A DNA stretch of 64,000 nucleotides from Owenia fusiformis (taxonomy: Eukaryota > Annelida > Polychaeta > Sabellida > Oweniidae): the NCBI GenBank assembly GCA_903813345.2, contig CAIIXF020000002.1:17121467-17185466 (forward strand), read 5' to 3'. Each line of letters begins with the position of its first letter. The first letter of the stretch is position 1. This document shows, piece after piece, positions 1-11,904 of this stretch. The notes below the pieces were generated by a model, which did no database searches, had not been told where the DNA came from, and worked only from the letters and a program-made list of their open reading frames with translations. The position numbers were made by a program, and so were the translations under genes.

Positions 1-2466
1 TCATCCAACGCAGATGATTGACAAGATAAAAGTTAATGGATATGTGTAGCTCATGAAGAAATATATGCAGATTAATGTTTTGACATATCATGAATCAGAG
101 ATGTAACATATAAATGTGCTTGGACACGGAACAAATGACATCTGCAACTCGTTTAGAAATTGCAAAATGTTTAAAACATAATGTTTATACGTACTTAACA
201 TAAAACCTATTAGTCTCAGAGAAAATTATACAAATTAAAAACACATTGAGAACATTGATTTATAACCTTAATGTTTGCAACTGAGTGTTGATTTAGCCCT
301 TTGGTTCTCGTATTAGTACTTTTGCAAGTCTTTGTTTGCGCTTGATTGGTTTGTAGAATGATAGTTGAAGGTTGATAAATTAACCCTAATGAGGGCAACG
401 TATTTTTCATAACACGGACACGGAGGGTCAGACCCCCCCCCCCCCACCTGAGGGTGTTGACGTTGAAGAGGATGTGTATTACAATTTTCAAAACTTGACG
501 AGGGAGGTTATTAAATTCTCAAAAAAGTAGGTCAAGTGAGGTCAAAATAAGTTCAAGGAAATAATTTTTGATGTATTTTTTCTTTTTCAATCAATGAATC
601 CTATATGAACAAAACAAATGTTTACATGTATTGAGGCATGAATCAATTTTTCCTTAATTTTTTTTAGTTCTGAACTTTTCTTGAAAGAGAAGATAAACTA
701 TAAAGTGTAATTGACATACAACGTAAAGAATGCACATATTTGGACATCAAAGGGTTAAAACTATATTTTTCCTCAGGGAGATATAAGATTCACCAAATTA
801 AGGAGCATTATTTAATTGTAATAATTTTTTAATTAATCGCTCTAAAAATCAGGGATGTGAGTACATTTTTCTCACAGGCGGTTAAAAATGTTTCAAAGGT
901 TTCAGATCCGGTAAAAGTGTTTACGATCTGTATCATCAAAAAAGTAAGGACATTTTTTGTACTGAATTTTCTATGTGTTATTTGTCCGAGTATCAGTTTA
1001 TAAAAGGGGAGGGAAAGGATCCAACAGATTTAAGACAGTCATATGTTGGATTTTGGCTATTTTCTGAGGATATAAGCAGGTGCATATGTTAGGCCAATGT
1101 ATTAATTCCAGGAATAGCACTCTTAGAGATAATAAAATAATTTCGACTTTGAGACTGGAAAGATGCAAACAACCCACCCACATGTTTTTTCTGAAATGTT
1201 GTCCTGATTTTCAACCCCTTCCACCCCTGTTTTTTCAATTTATGTTGCATCAATATGCTGTGTTTTGGCACAAAATTAACCCCTTTAAAGGAACAAGTAA
1301 TTTCTGCAGTGGTATTAAAGATATCCATTTTGGTTGACCAAAATTAGCTCAAAGCAATGGATCGCACGAGTGTTCCCTATGGGAAAATAACATGGGAAAT
1401 GTTGTTTTTCACTTTCGTCAAAAGGAAGTTATTATTCCTTTAAAGGGGTTAACCATGTGTCAAAACGCAACATATTGACATAAATATACCATTCGATGGT
1501 ATGACTTATTTCTTCATTCTGTTCAGTTATTAGTTCAATAGGATAGTTTCTAAATAGAATAAAAAGCAATGAAATCTAGTGCTGCCATCTTTTATTCAGC
1601 TTTTAATTTGGGCAAGAGTTTCATTCACTTACATGCTAAAATCTTGGAAAAGTTGCTTAATTTCATGATTTATTAAAGAGTGTTAGTTGAATCTGTATAA
1701 AACTTGAATGATATACCACATGATGACCATGTTTATATACATGTTGTGATTAACATGCAAATGTTGGTTGACATACAAATATTCCAAGGTTTTAAAGAAT
1801 TTTTCCATTGCATCTATGGACATTTGGCCCAAGTTTTTTAAATTGTCAAAGAAAATTCCTCAAATTGCATAACTGTGTAAATCGGAGCTATTAGAGGAGA
1901 AAACATTTCACTGAATTCAAATATGCCATTTAAAAGAAGGTAATGTAAGTCATTTGAGGTCTAATATACGAATCTCTTAAAATCTCACAGAAAACGAGAT
2001 TAAGCGAGATTTCAAAAGCTATATGGAAACTGTACTATTTGGCATATTTTTGAAGAAAATATAACAATTTCTAGAGTACACAATAATATAATCTTAAGTG
2101 AAATCCATCATTCATGTCATCTTTTACATGGGTGTAGCGTCATATTAGGCCTTGTCCAATGTATTGTCATTCGACACGTTTCAGTGTTCTATCTCTAGTG
2201 GTCACGATTTTATGGCCATTTTACAAAACATGCCATAAAAATTCGGCGTCGTGTCTTTAGGCCAACTTGAACGTATAGGGCGTAGTTGTTCACAGCACGG
2301 GCATAAACATTTTGTGTTATGGCCCTCATCTTCTTTCTAATCTCTTGTTTTTATGTTTCAAAGGAATAGTTAATGTTGAAAATACATGTAGGCCTACAGA
2401 AAAAATCTGGTGGGATTTATGACCAGTCAGAGAGGCAGTGAGGCACATTTCAGCATTCTGAGCATG
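1..2466. other. Intergenic, no gene recognised
   Basis: AT-rich sequence with only short unsupported open frames. It contains a C-run at about 430-445 and the foldback element listed separately. I see no splice-bounded coding exon, RNA gene or recognisable protein fragment. Confidence 0.5.
1239..1482. repeat. Foldback (inverted-repeat) element
   Basis: Two arms of about 55-60 bp face each other: 1,239-1,300 and 1,429-1,482. Each contains the core ACCCCTTTAAAGGAA and a neighbouring stretch resembling ATATG(C/T)TG(C/T)GTTTTG. The spacer of about 130 bp is not repetitive. This is the structure of a small non-autonomous DNA transposon. No target duplication was identified. Confidence 0.6.
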
Positions 2467-2682
2467 CAGGCCCGTAGCCAGGGGGGGGGTTCGCATGGTT
2501 CGGGTGAACCCCCCCCCCCCCCTGGCCAAAAGTTCTTTCAAAATCATGCAGTTTTTCACCATTCTGAGCACTTTTTAAGTGATTTTGGCCCTTTTTGGAC
2601 CCAAATTGTCAAAAGTGAACCCCCCCCCTGGAATTTTCCAAAAAGTGAACCCCCCCCCTTAGCAAATCCTGGCTACGGGCCT
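2467..2682. mobile_element. Short TIR element (hAT-like MITE)
   Basis: Perfect 16-bp terminal inverted repeats, CAGGCCCGTAGCCAGG at 2,467-2,482 and its complement at 2,667-2,682, bound a 216-bp element. Inside are several long C or G runs and near-repeats of AAAGTGAACCCCCCCC. GCATG or a near copy abuts both ends, a possible short target duplication. CAGGCCCGTAGCCAGG-ended MITEs are, from memory, common in marine invertebrate genomes; the hAT assignment is inference. Confidence 0.7.
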
Positions 2683-3370
2683 GGCATGTTTTGTAAATGG
2701 CCACAAAATCGTGACTATAAGTAGATCAAGGATACTTAGTAGAATGAAAGAACATTGAACAAGTTTTACATTTGGTTGGGTAACCTTTTTTGGCTCACCC
2801 TGTGCTATGAGAGGTGACTTTTTCATTTAATCGATATTAAATAAAAGCTCTTTATTCAAAATAACTAATTTTATTCATCCAAGATTAAGAAATACATTTA
2901 CATACATGTAGTGTCCATTTTGATTCAATTATCAATATAGATTTTGCACATATTTGTAAATTTTTGCATTTGACATTCACAGCAAAACATTAAGGAATAA
3001 TAGCACACAAGAAGGCCATAGCTATAAATAAATTTTATATTCGAACATAGTAATAAACATAGTAAAACATTTTTATTCCAAGAATAGCATTAATATAAGT
3101 TATTTACTCAACAAAATCGACCAACTAGTTTAGAACTATGTATCAAGTCCCATGGATGATTTATGCTGTCTGCTACAGATGTCAATGTGTAAAATATATT
3201 GAACAGATTTAGCATGTCGAATATTGATACAATTTAAATTCTATAGACTCTTAGCATGTACACAGTCATCTATTGGTTCATTAAAGCAGTGAGTGACGAG
3301 ATAGTTTATACATGTAGATGCTCCAGACATGTAGCACAAATGTTGTTTCCAAGGTACATGTAAGAGGAGT
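2683..3370. other. Left flank of the tandem array, no gene recognised
   Basis: AT-rich sequence without a supported gene. Near 3,320-3,345 there is a degenerate echo (ACATGTAGCACAAATG) of the motif that starts each array unit. The array may therefore once have extended further left, or may have nucleated here. Confidence 0.45.
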
Positions 3371-6097
3371 TAACAAGATAGTATGTAGATATAAATGCTG
3401 CAGATAGGTAGCACAAATTGCAGATTCTCTGTGGTTTTCCTTTTGTGTTTCTTTTTGTTCTCTCCAAGGCAAGAGGTATGTAGATCACAAATGCTGCAGG
3501 TAGGTAGAACAAATTGTAGATTCTCTGTGGTTTTCCCTTTGTGGTTCTTTTTGTTCTCTCCAAGGCAAGAGGACTGCACCTGAAAGTACATTTAAGGAAA
3601 AGATCAGCGATGGTTCAATTAAAAAGAAAGAAACCCCGAAACTAAGCTCACAATTTTAACATGAAAACCCAAAAGAAAAGACCCTTCAATCTACAACTGT
3701 AGCTAAAATGAACACAAGACTTCAGACCTTCAAAATTTAGATCTGGAGTAGTACTTGAAGTCAACTTTAAAATTGAATCATTACTGAGTAAGTACTGGTC
3801 AACGAAATACAATACAATACAAAACAAAACAATACAAAACTATACAATACAATACAATACAATACTAAGCACTAGATCCATGATCTTGGTCATCTGGTTC
3901 GTTGCTTGTCTGGTTCGTTGCTTGTCTGGTTAGTTGGTTGTTTGGTTCGTTGGATGGAGTGTTGATTAGTTTGTTGATTAATTAGTTAGTTGGTTGGTTA
4001 GTTTTAACCTATTGGGTGGTCTGGTGGTTGTCTGGTTGGTTAGTTTGTTGGTTAGTAAGTAAGTTAGTTAATAGATTAAGCCTATTGGGTCATTGGTTGG
4101 TCGGTTGGATGTTCGGTAAGTTGGTTGGTTGGTTGTCTGGTTGTTTGACTTCCCCCCAAGAACAACTGGAATAGTACTGGGAGCAGCCCCCTGTTAATGG
4201 GATGCAACTGATTGCAAGAGATAAAAACTGGTCAAAAGCGACATCTACAGTAAGTCCTTGAAACCCAACCTAGTCCCCTAATGGAGACAAATGTGATTTC
4301 AACAGGACTGTCTTTCCGCAGGAAAACTGGAAGAGTACTGGGAGTTCCCCCCCCCCTGATAATGGGATGCAACTGATTGCAAGAGATAAAAACTGGTCAA
4401 AAGCGACATCTACAGTAAGTCCTTGAAACTCAACCTAGTCCCCTAATGGAGACAAATGTGATTTCAACAGGACTGTCTTTCCGCAGGAAAACTGGAAGAG
4501 TACTGGGAGTCCCCCCCCCCTGCTAATGGGATGCAATTGATTGCAAGAGATAAAAACTGGTCAGAGAGACATGTACGGTAGGTCCTTGAAACTCAACCTA
4601 GTCCCCTAATGGAGACAAATGTGATTTCAACAGGACTGTCCTTCCGCACGAAAACTGAAATAGTACTGGGAGTCCCCCCCCCTGCTAATGGGATGCAACT
4701 GATTGTAAGAGATGAAAACTGGTCAAAAGCAACATCTACGGTAAGTCCTTGAAACTCAACTTAGTCCCCTAATGGAGATAAATGTGATTTCAACAGGACT
4801 GTCATTCCGCAGGAAAACTGGAATAGTACTGGGTGTCCCCCCCCCTTCTAATGGGATGCAACTGATTGCAAGAGATAAAACTGGTCAAAATGCGACATCT
4901 ACTGTAAGTCCTGGAAACTTGACCTAGTCCCCTCGTGGAAAAAAAATGATTCCAACAGGACCATCTTTTCGCAGGGACTTCACCATCTGTGCTACAAATA
5001 GATAAAACATGTTGTAGTAGTTGTTATTTTACATAAAACTTTACATAAAAACTTTAAATAAAACTTTACACTATACTTTACACTACACTACTAAAAATTT
5101 ACAGAATATTACAAAAGATAAAATTTATTTCTCCCAATTTGATATAAACCAGTAGACTTCCATATTTTTGATTTTGAAACATGAACTCTATCCCCCCGGA
5201 AACCCAACCACCCCCCTCCCACTTTACCTTAGAGTCCAAGTTTCTCCACCAAAAATATGGGTCGGCCAACAAAAGTCCACAAGTAAATATCAAACTGGGA
5301 GGCGCCCCCCATCCCTATGCAAAACCAGGAAGGAATACTTAACTTAGGTAGCAGGAACGCAGCTGTTGTCTTGGTTGTGTCGTTGGTCATCGGGCTCCTC
5401 ATCTCCAAGCTGAAAGGGAACCTGAAAACAGAGGAACTAACCTGTTGTAATAATTGAATAGAAAAGAAAATGTACTTACTTTGGTGCTTTGGTGACAGGA
5501 ACACGAACACCTCTCGCCCATGATACTGTTTACGTGGACCGGACCTGATGGCTCAAAGTTGTCGAAAGACTGATCCAGCTGTCGCCCTAACTTGGTGTGT
5601 TTGCTGCATCTCTCTCATTGTTGTACCTGAAAGATACAAGATAAGAAAATGAAAAATACAAGGATGCAACTTGGTCGAGTCACTTCCAATACAAGCGGAG
5701 GAAGTAATGCAAAGACATTCCTTTCATTGACTCTAGTAAATCTGTCATAGCCTTATACCCCTCCTGGCTCAAGATTTATATCATCAAGTCAACTAACTGC
5801 TTGGGCAGATGTAACTCTGTAGAAAGAATGGAATAGTTGAGCATATGTATATTCTTTAAGAACACAGACCACATGTGAAAATAATGAAACATGGCTTCAT
5901 GGTACATCTGTACATTAAGTGAAATCAAGGCAGTCCTCTTTTAGTGTATTTCTTAGAAAAAATGTTTGCCAAACATACATGTGCCAACAATGGGATTAGA
6001 ATCCCAACAATTGAAAAATGTGTCGTGTGGAATAACCATACTGAACCAGAGAGCAAAATCATCAAATGATAGAACTGATTATGTGTTACAGTACCTT
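3371..6097. repeat. Array unit 1 (left edge, B/A mosaic)
   Basis: 2,727 bp, with only five 161-bp inner repeats (about 4,155-4,975). Its first part has B-type markers (no ACATGT hexamer, AAAGAAACCCC); its last part is A-like (GTGTCGTTGGTC). It lacks the 8-bp tandem duplication AGGAACGC present in units 2-10. AATAC run at about 3,810-3,866. Confidence 0.9.
4155..4975 (+). repeat. Inner 161-bp repeat block (unit 1; representative)
   Basis: Five copies here, spaced about 160-165 bp, each with a GGGAGTC-poly(C)-TGCTAATGGGATGCAA core. Every copy carries, on the plus strand, a consensus-like donor (TACGGTAAGT or TACAGTAAGT) and an acceptor-like stretch (CTGTCTTTCCGCAGG). These delimit about 89-nt exon-like and 72-nt intron-like segments. 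C-run length differs from copy to copy, so no coding frame is shared. Equivalent blocks occur in all units. Confidence 0.9.
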
Positions 6098-6312
6098 TAA
6101 CAAGATGGTATGTACATGTAGATATAAATGCTGCAGATAGGTAGCACAAATTGCAGATTCTCTGTGGTTTTCCTTTTGTGTTTCTTTTTGTTCTCTCCAA
6201 GGCAAGAGGTATGTAGATCACAAATGCTGCAGGTAGGTAGCACAAATTGTAGATTCTCTGTGGTTTTCCCTTTGTGGTTCTTTCTGTTCTCTCCAAGGCA
6301 AGAGGACTGCAC
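5925..6312 (-). CDS. Recurrent 123-codon minus-strand open frame (unit 1/2 border; representative)
   Basis: A 121-123 residue frame repeats at nearly every unit border (also 8,842, 11,732, 14,658, 17,585, 20,491, 23,402, 26,003, 28,955 and 31,877). It begins MERTERTTKGKPQR, contains a duplicated LALERTKRNTKGKPQR-like block, then hydrophobic stretches around HLMILLSGSVRLF and VGILIPLLAHVCLANIF. Upstream is a strong acceptor (ACTTTCAG at about 6,313-6,320). A donor after HLVK (AAAG/GTACTG) suggests that only the first half is an exon. The indels between copies that I see are 6 bp and 3 bp, so the frame survives. No known family; coding status is uncertain. Confidence 0.25.
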
Positions 6313-9014
6313 CTGAAAGTACATTTAAGGAAAAGATCAGCGATGGTTCAATTAAAAAGAAAGCAACCCCGAAACTAAGCCCACAATTTTAACATGAAAA
6401 CCCAAAAGAAAAGACCCTTCAATCTACAACTGTAGCTAAAATGAACACAAGACTTCAGACCTTCAAAATTTAGATCTGGAGTAGTACTTGAAGTCAACTT
6501 TAAAATTGAATCATTACTGAGTAAGTACTGGTCAACGAAATACAATACAATACAAAACAAAACAATACAAAACTATACAATACAATACAATACAATACAA
6601 TACTAAGCACTAGATCCATGATCTTGGTCATCTGGTTCGTTGCTTGTCTGGTTCGTTGCTTGTCTGGTTCGTTGGTTGTTTGGTTCGTTGGATGGAGTGT
6701 TGATTAGTTTGTTGATTAATTAGTTAGTTGGTTGGTTAGTTTTAACCTATTGGGTGGTCTGGTGGTTGTCTGGTTGGTTAGTTGGTTGGTTAGTAAGTAA
6801 GTTAGTTAATAGATTAAGCCTATTGGGTCATTGGTTGGTCGGTTGGATGTTCGGTAAGTTGGTTGGTTGGTTGTCTGGTTGGTTGTCTGGTTGTTTGACT
6901 TCCCCCCAAGAAAAACTAGAATAGTACTGGGAGCAGCCCCCTGCTAATGGAATGCAACTGATTGCAAGAGATAAAAACTGGTCAAAAGCGACATCTACAG
7001 TAAGTCCTTGAAACTCAACCTAGTCCCCTAATGGAGACAAATGTGATTTCAACAGGACTGTCTTTCTGCAGGAAAACTGAAAAACTACTGGGAGTCCCCC
7101 CCCCTGCTAATGGGATGCAACTGATTGCAAGAGATAATACTGGTCAAAATGCGACATCTACTGTAAGTCCTTGAAACTCAACCTAGTCCCCTAATGGAGA
7201 CAAATGTGATTTCAACAGGACTGTCTTTCCCCAGGAAAACTGGAAGAGTACTGGGAGTCCCCTCCCCCTGCTAATGGGATGCAATTGATTGCAAGAGATA
7301 AAAACTGGTCAGAGCGACATGTACGGTAGGTCCTTGAAACTCAACCTAGTCCCCTAATGGAGACAAATGTGATTTCAACAGGACCGTCCTTCTGCACGAA
7401 AACTGGAATAGTACTGGGAGTCCCCCCCCTTGCTAATGGGATACAACTGATTGCAAGAGATGAAAACTGGTCAAAAGCGACATCTACGGTAAGTCCTTGA
7501 AACTCAACCTATTCCCCTAATGGAGACAAATGCGATTTCAACAGGACTGTCTTTCCGCAGGAAAACTGGAAGAGTACTGGGAGTCCCCCCCTGCTAATGG
7601 GATGCAATTGATTGCAAGAGATAAAAACTGGTTAGAGCGACATGTACGGTAGGTCCTTGAAACTCAACCTAGTCCCCTAATGGAGACAAATGTGATTTCA
7701 ACAGGACTGTCATTCCGCAGGAAAACTGGAATAGTACTGGGAGTTCCCCCCCCCCTTCTAATGGGATGCAACTGATTGCAAGAGATAAAACTGGTCAAAA
7801 TGCGACATCTACTGTAAGTCCTGGAAACTTGACCTAGTCCCCTCGTGGAAAAAATGTGATTCCAACAGGATCGTCTTTTCGCAGGGACTTCACCATCTGT
7901 GCTACAAATAGATAAAACATGTTGTAGTAGTTGTTATTTTACATAAAACTTTACATAAAAACTTTAAATAAAACTTTACACTATACTTTACACTACACTA
8001 CTAAAAATTTACAGAATATTACAACAGATAAAATTTATTTCTCCCAATTTGATATAAACCAGTAGACTTCCATATTTTTGATTTTGAAACATGAACTCTA
8101 TCCCCCCGGAAACCCAACCACCCCCCTCCCACTTTACCTTAGAGTCCAAGTTTCTCCACCAAAAATATGGGTCGGCCAACAAAAGTCCACAAGTAAATAT
8201 CAAACTGGGAGGCACCCCCCATCCCTATGCAAAACCAGGAAGGAATACTTAACTTAGGTAGCAGGAACGCAGGAACGCAGCTGTTGTCTCGGTTGTGTCG
8301 TTGGTCATCGGGCTCCTCATCTCCAAGCTGAAAGGGAACCTGAAAACAGAGGAACTAACCTGTTGTAATAATTGAATAGAAAAAAAATGTACTTACTTTG
8401 GTGCTTTGGTGACAGGAACACGAACACCTCTCGCCCATGATACTGTTTACGTGGACCGGACCTGATGGCTCAAAGTTGTCGAAAGACTGATCCAGCTGTC
8501 GCCCTAACTTGGTGTGTTTGCTGCATCTCTCTCATAGTTGTACCTGAAAGATACAAGATAAGAAAATGAAAAATACAAGGATGCAACTTGGTCGAGTCAC
8601 TTCCAATACAAGCGGAGGAGGGAATGCAAAGACATTCCTTTCATTGACTCTAGTAAATCTGTCATAGCCTTATACCCCTCCTGGCTCAAGATTTATATCA
8701 TCAAGTCAACTAACTGCTTGGGCAGATGTAACTCTGTAGGAAGAATGGAATAGTTGAGCATATGTATATTCTTTAAGAACACAGGCCACATGTGAAAATA
8801 ATGAAACATGGCTTCATGGTACATCTGTACATTAAGTGAAATCAAGGCAGTCCTCTTTTAGTGTATTTCTTAGAAAAAATGTTTGCCAAACATACATGTG
8901 CCAACAATGGGATTAGAATCCCAACAATTGAAAAATGTGTCGTGTGGAATAACCGTACTGAACCAGAGAGCAAAATCATCAAATGATAGAACTGATTATG
9001 TGTTACAGTACCTT
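6098..9014. repeat. Array unit 2 (type A)
   Basis: 2,917 bp with six inner repeats (about 6,908-7,885). Carries the A hexamer at about 6,112-6,119. With unit 3 it forms an A-B dimer of 5,807 bp. Confidence 0.92.
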
Positions 9015-11904
9015 TAACAAGATGGTATGTAGATATAAATGCTGCAGATAGGTAGCACAAATTGCAGATTCTCTGTGGTTTTCCTTTTGTGTTTCTTTTT
9101 GTTCTCTCCAAGGCAAGAGGTATGTAGATCACAAATGCTGCAGGTAGGTAGCACAAATTGTAGATTCTCTGTGGTTTTCCCTTTGTGGTTCTTTCTGTTC
9201 TCTCCAAGGCAAGAGGACTGCACCTGAAAGTACATTTAAGGAAAAGATCAGCGATGGTTCAATTAAAAAGAAAGAAACCCCGAAACTAAGCCCACAATTT
9301 TAACATGAAAACCCAAAAGAAAAGACCCTTCAATCTACAACTATAGCTAAAATGAACACAAGACTTCAGACCTTCAAAATTTAGATCTGGAGTAGTACTT
9401 GAAGTCAACTTTAAAATTGAATCATTACTGAGTAAGTACTGGTCAACGAAATACAATACAATACAAAACAAAACAATACAAAACTATACAATACAATACA
9501 ATACAATACAATACTAAGCACTAGATCCATGATCTTGGTCATCTGGTTCGTTGCTTGTCTGGTTCGTTGGTTGTTTGGTTCGTTGGATGGAGTGTTGATT
9601 AGTTTGTTGATTAATTAGTTAGTTGGTTGGTTAGTTTTAACCTATTGGGTGGTCTGGTGGTTGTCTGGTTGGTTAGTTGGTTGGTTAGTAAGTAAGTTAG
9701 TTAATAGATTAAGCATATTGGGTCATTGGTTGGTCGGTTGGATGTTCGGTAAGTTGGTTGGTTGTCTGGTTGGTTGTCTGGTTGTTTGACTTCCCCCCAA
9801 TAAAAACTAGAATAGTACTGGGAGCAGCCCCCTGCTAATGGAATGCAACTGATTGCAAGAGATAAAAACTGGTCAAAAGCGACATCTACAGTAAGTCCTT
9901 GAAACTCAACCTAGTCCCCTAATGGAGACAAATGTGATTTCAACAGGACTGTCTTTCTGCAGGAAAACTGAAAAACTACTGGGAGTTCCCCCCCCCTGCT
10001 AATGGGATGCAACTGATTGCAAGAGATAATACTGGTCAAAATGCGACATCTACTGTAAGTCCTTGAAACTCAACCTAGTCCCCTAATGGAGACAAATGTG
10101 ATTTCAACAGGACTGTCTTTCCGCAGGAAAACTGGAAGAGTACTGGGAGTCCCCCCCCCTGCTAATGGGATGCAATTGATTGCAAGAGATAAAAACTGGT
10201 CAGAGCGACATGTACGGTAGGTCCTTGAAACTCAACCTAGTCCCCTAATGGAGACAAATGTGATTTCAACAGGACCGTCCTTCCGCACTAAAACTGGAAT
10301 AGTACTGGGAGTTCCCCCCCCCCTGCTAATGGGATACAACTGATTGCAAGAGATGAAAACTGGTCAAAAGCGACATCTACGGTAAGTCCTTGAAACTCAA
10401 CCTAGTCTCCTAATGGAGACAAATGTGATTTCAACAGGACTGTCTTTCGCAGGAAAACTGGAAGAGTACTGGGAGTCCACCCCCTGCTAATGGGATGCAA
10501 TTGATTGCAAGAGATAAAAACTGGTCAGAGCGACATGTACGGTAGGTCCTTGAAACTCAACCTAGTCCCCTAATGGAGACAAATGTGATTTCAACAGGAC
10601 TGTCATTCCACAGGAAAACTGGAATAGTACTGGGAGTCCCCCCCCCCTTCTAATGGGATGCAACTGATTGCAAGAGATAAAACTGGTCAAAATGCGACAT
10701 CTACTGTAAGTCCTGGAAACTTGACCTAGTCCCCTCGTGGAAAAAATGTGATTCCAACAGGACCGTCTTTTCGCAGGGACTTCACCATCTGTGCTACAAA
10801 TAGATAAAACATGTTGTAGTAGTTGTTATTTTACATAAAACTTTACATAAAAACTTTAAATAAAACTTTAGACTATACTTTACACTACACTACTAAAAAT
10901 TTACAGAATATTACAAAAGATAAAATTTATTTCTCCCAATTTGATATAAACCAGTAGACTTCCATATTTTTGATTTTGAAACATGAACTCTATCCCCCGG
11001 AAACCCAACCACCCCCCTCCCACTTTACCTTAGAGTCCAAGTTTCTCCACCAAAAATATGGGTCGGCCAACAAAAGTCCACAAGTAAATATCAAACTGGG
11101 AGGCGCCCCCCATCCCTATGCAAAACCAGGAAGGAATACTTAACTTAGGTAGCAGGAACGCAGGAACGCAGCTGTTGTGTCGGTTGTGTTGTTTGTCATC
11201 GGGCTCCTCATCTCCAAGCTGAAAGGGAACCTGAAAACAGAGGAACTAACCTGTTGTAATAATTGAATAGAAAAAAATGTACTTACTTTGGTGCTTTGGT
11301 GACCGGAACACGAACACCTCTCGCCCATGATACTGTTTACGTGGACCGGACCTGATGGCTCAAATTTGTAGAAAGACTGATCCAGTTGTCGCCCTAACTT
11401 GGTGTGTTTGCTGCATCTCTCTCATTGTTGTACCTGAAAGATACAAGATAAGAAAATGAAAAATACAAGGATGCAACTTGGTCGAGTCACTTCCAATACA
11501 AGCGGAGGAGGGAATGCAAAGACATTCCTTTCATTGACGCTAGTAAATCTGTCATAGCCTTATACCCCTCCTGGCTCAAGATTTATATCATCAAGTCAAC
11601 TAACTGCTTGGGCAGATGTAACTCTGTAGAAAGAATGGAATAGTTGAGCATATGTATATTCTTTAAGAACACAGACCACATGTGAAAATAATGAAACATG
11701 GCTTCATGGTACATCTGTACATTAAGTGAAATCAAGGCAGTCCTCTTTTAGTGTATTTCTTAGAAAAAATGTTTGCCAAACATACATGTGTCAACAATGG
11801 GATTAGAATCCCAACAATTGAAAAATGTGTCGTGTGGAATAACCGTACTGAACCAGAGAGCAAAATCATCAAATGATAGAACTGATTATGTGTTACAGTA
11901 CCTT
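9015..11904. repeat. Array unit 3 (type B)
   Basis: 2,890 bp with six inner repeats (about 9,800-10,777). Its right half has private variants: TTAGACTATAC near 10,870, TTGACGCTAG near 11,535, and CATGTGTCAAC near 11,787. These reappear only in unit 8. Confidence 0.92.
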
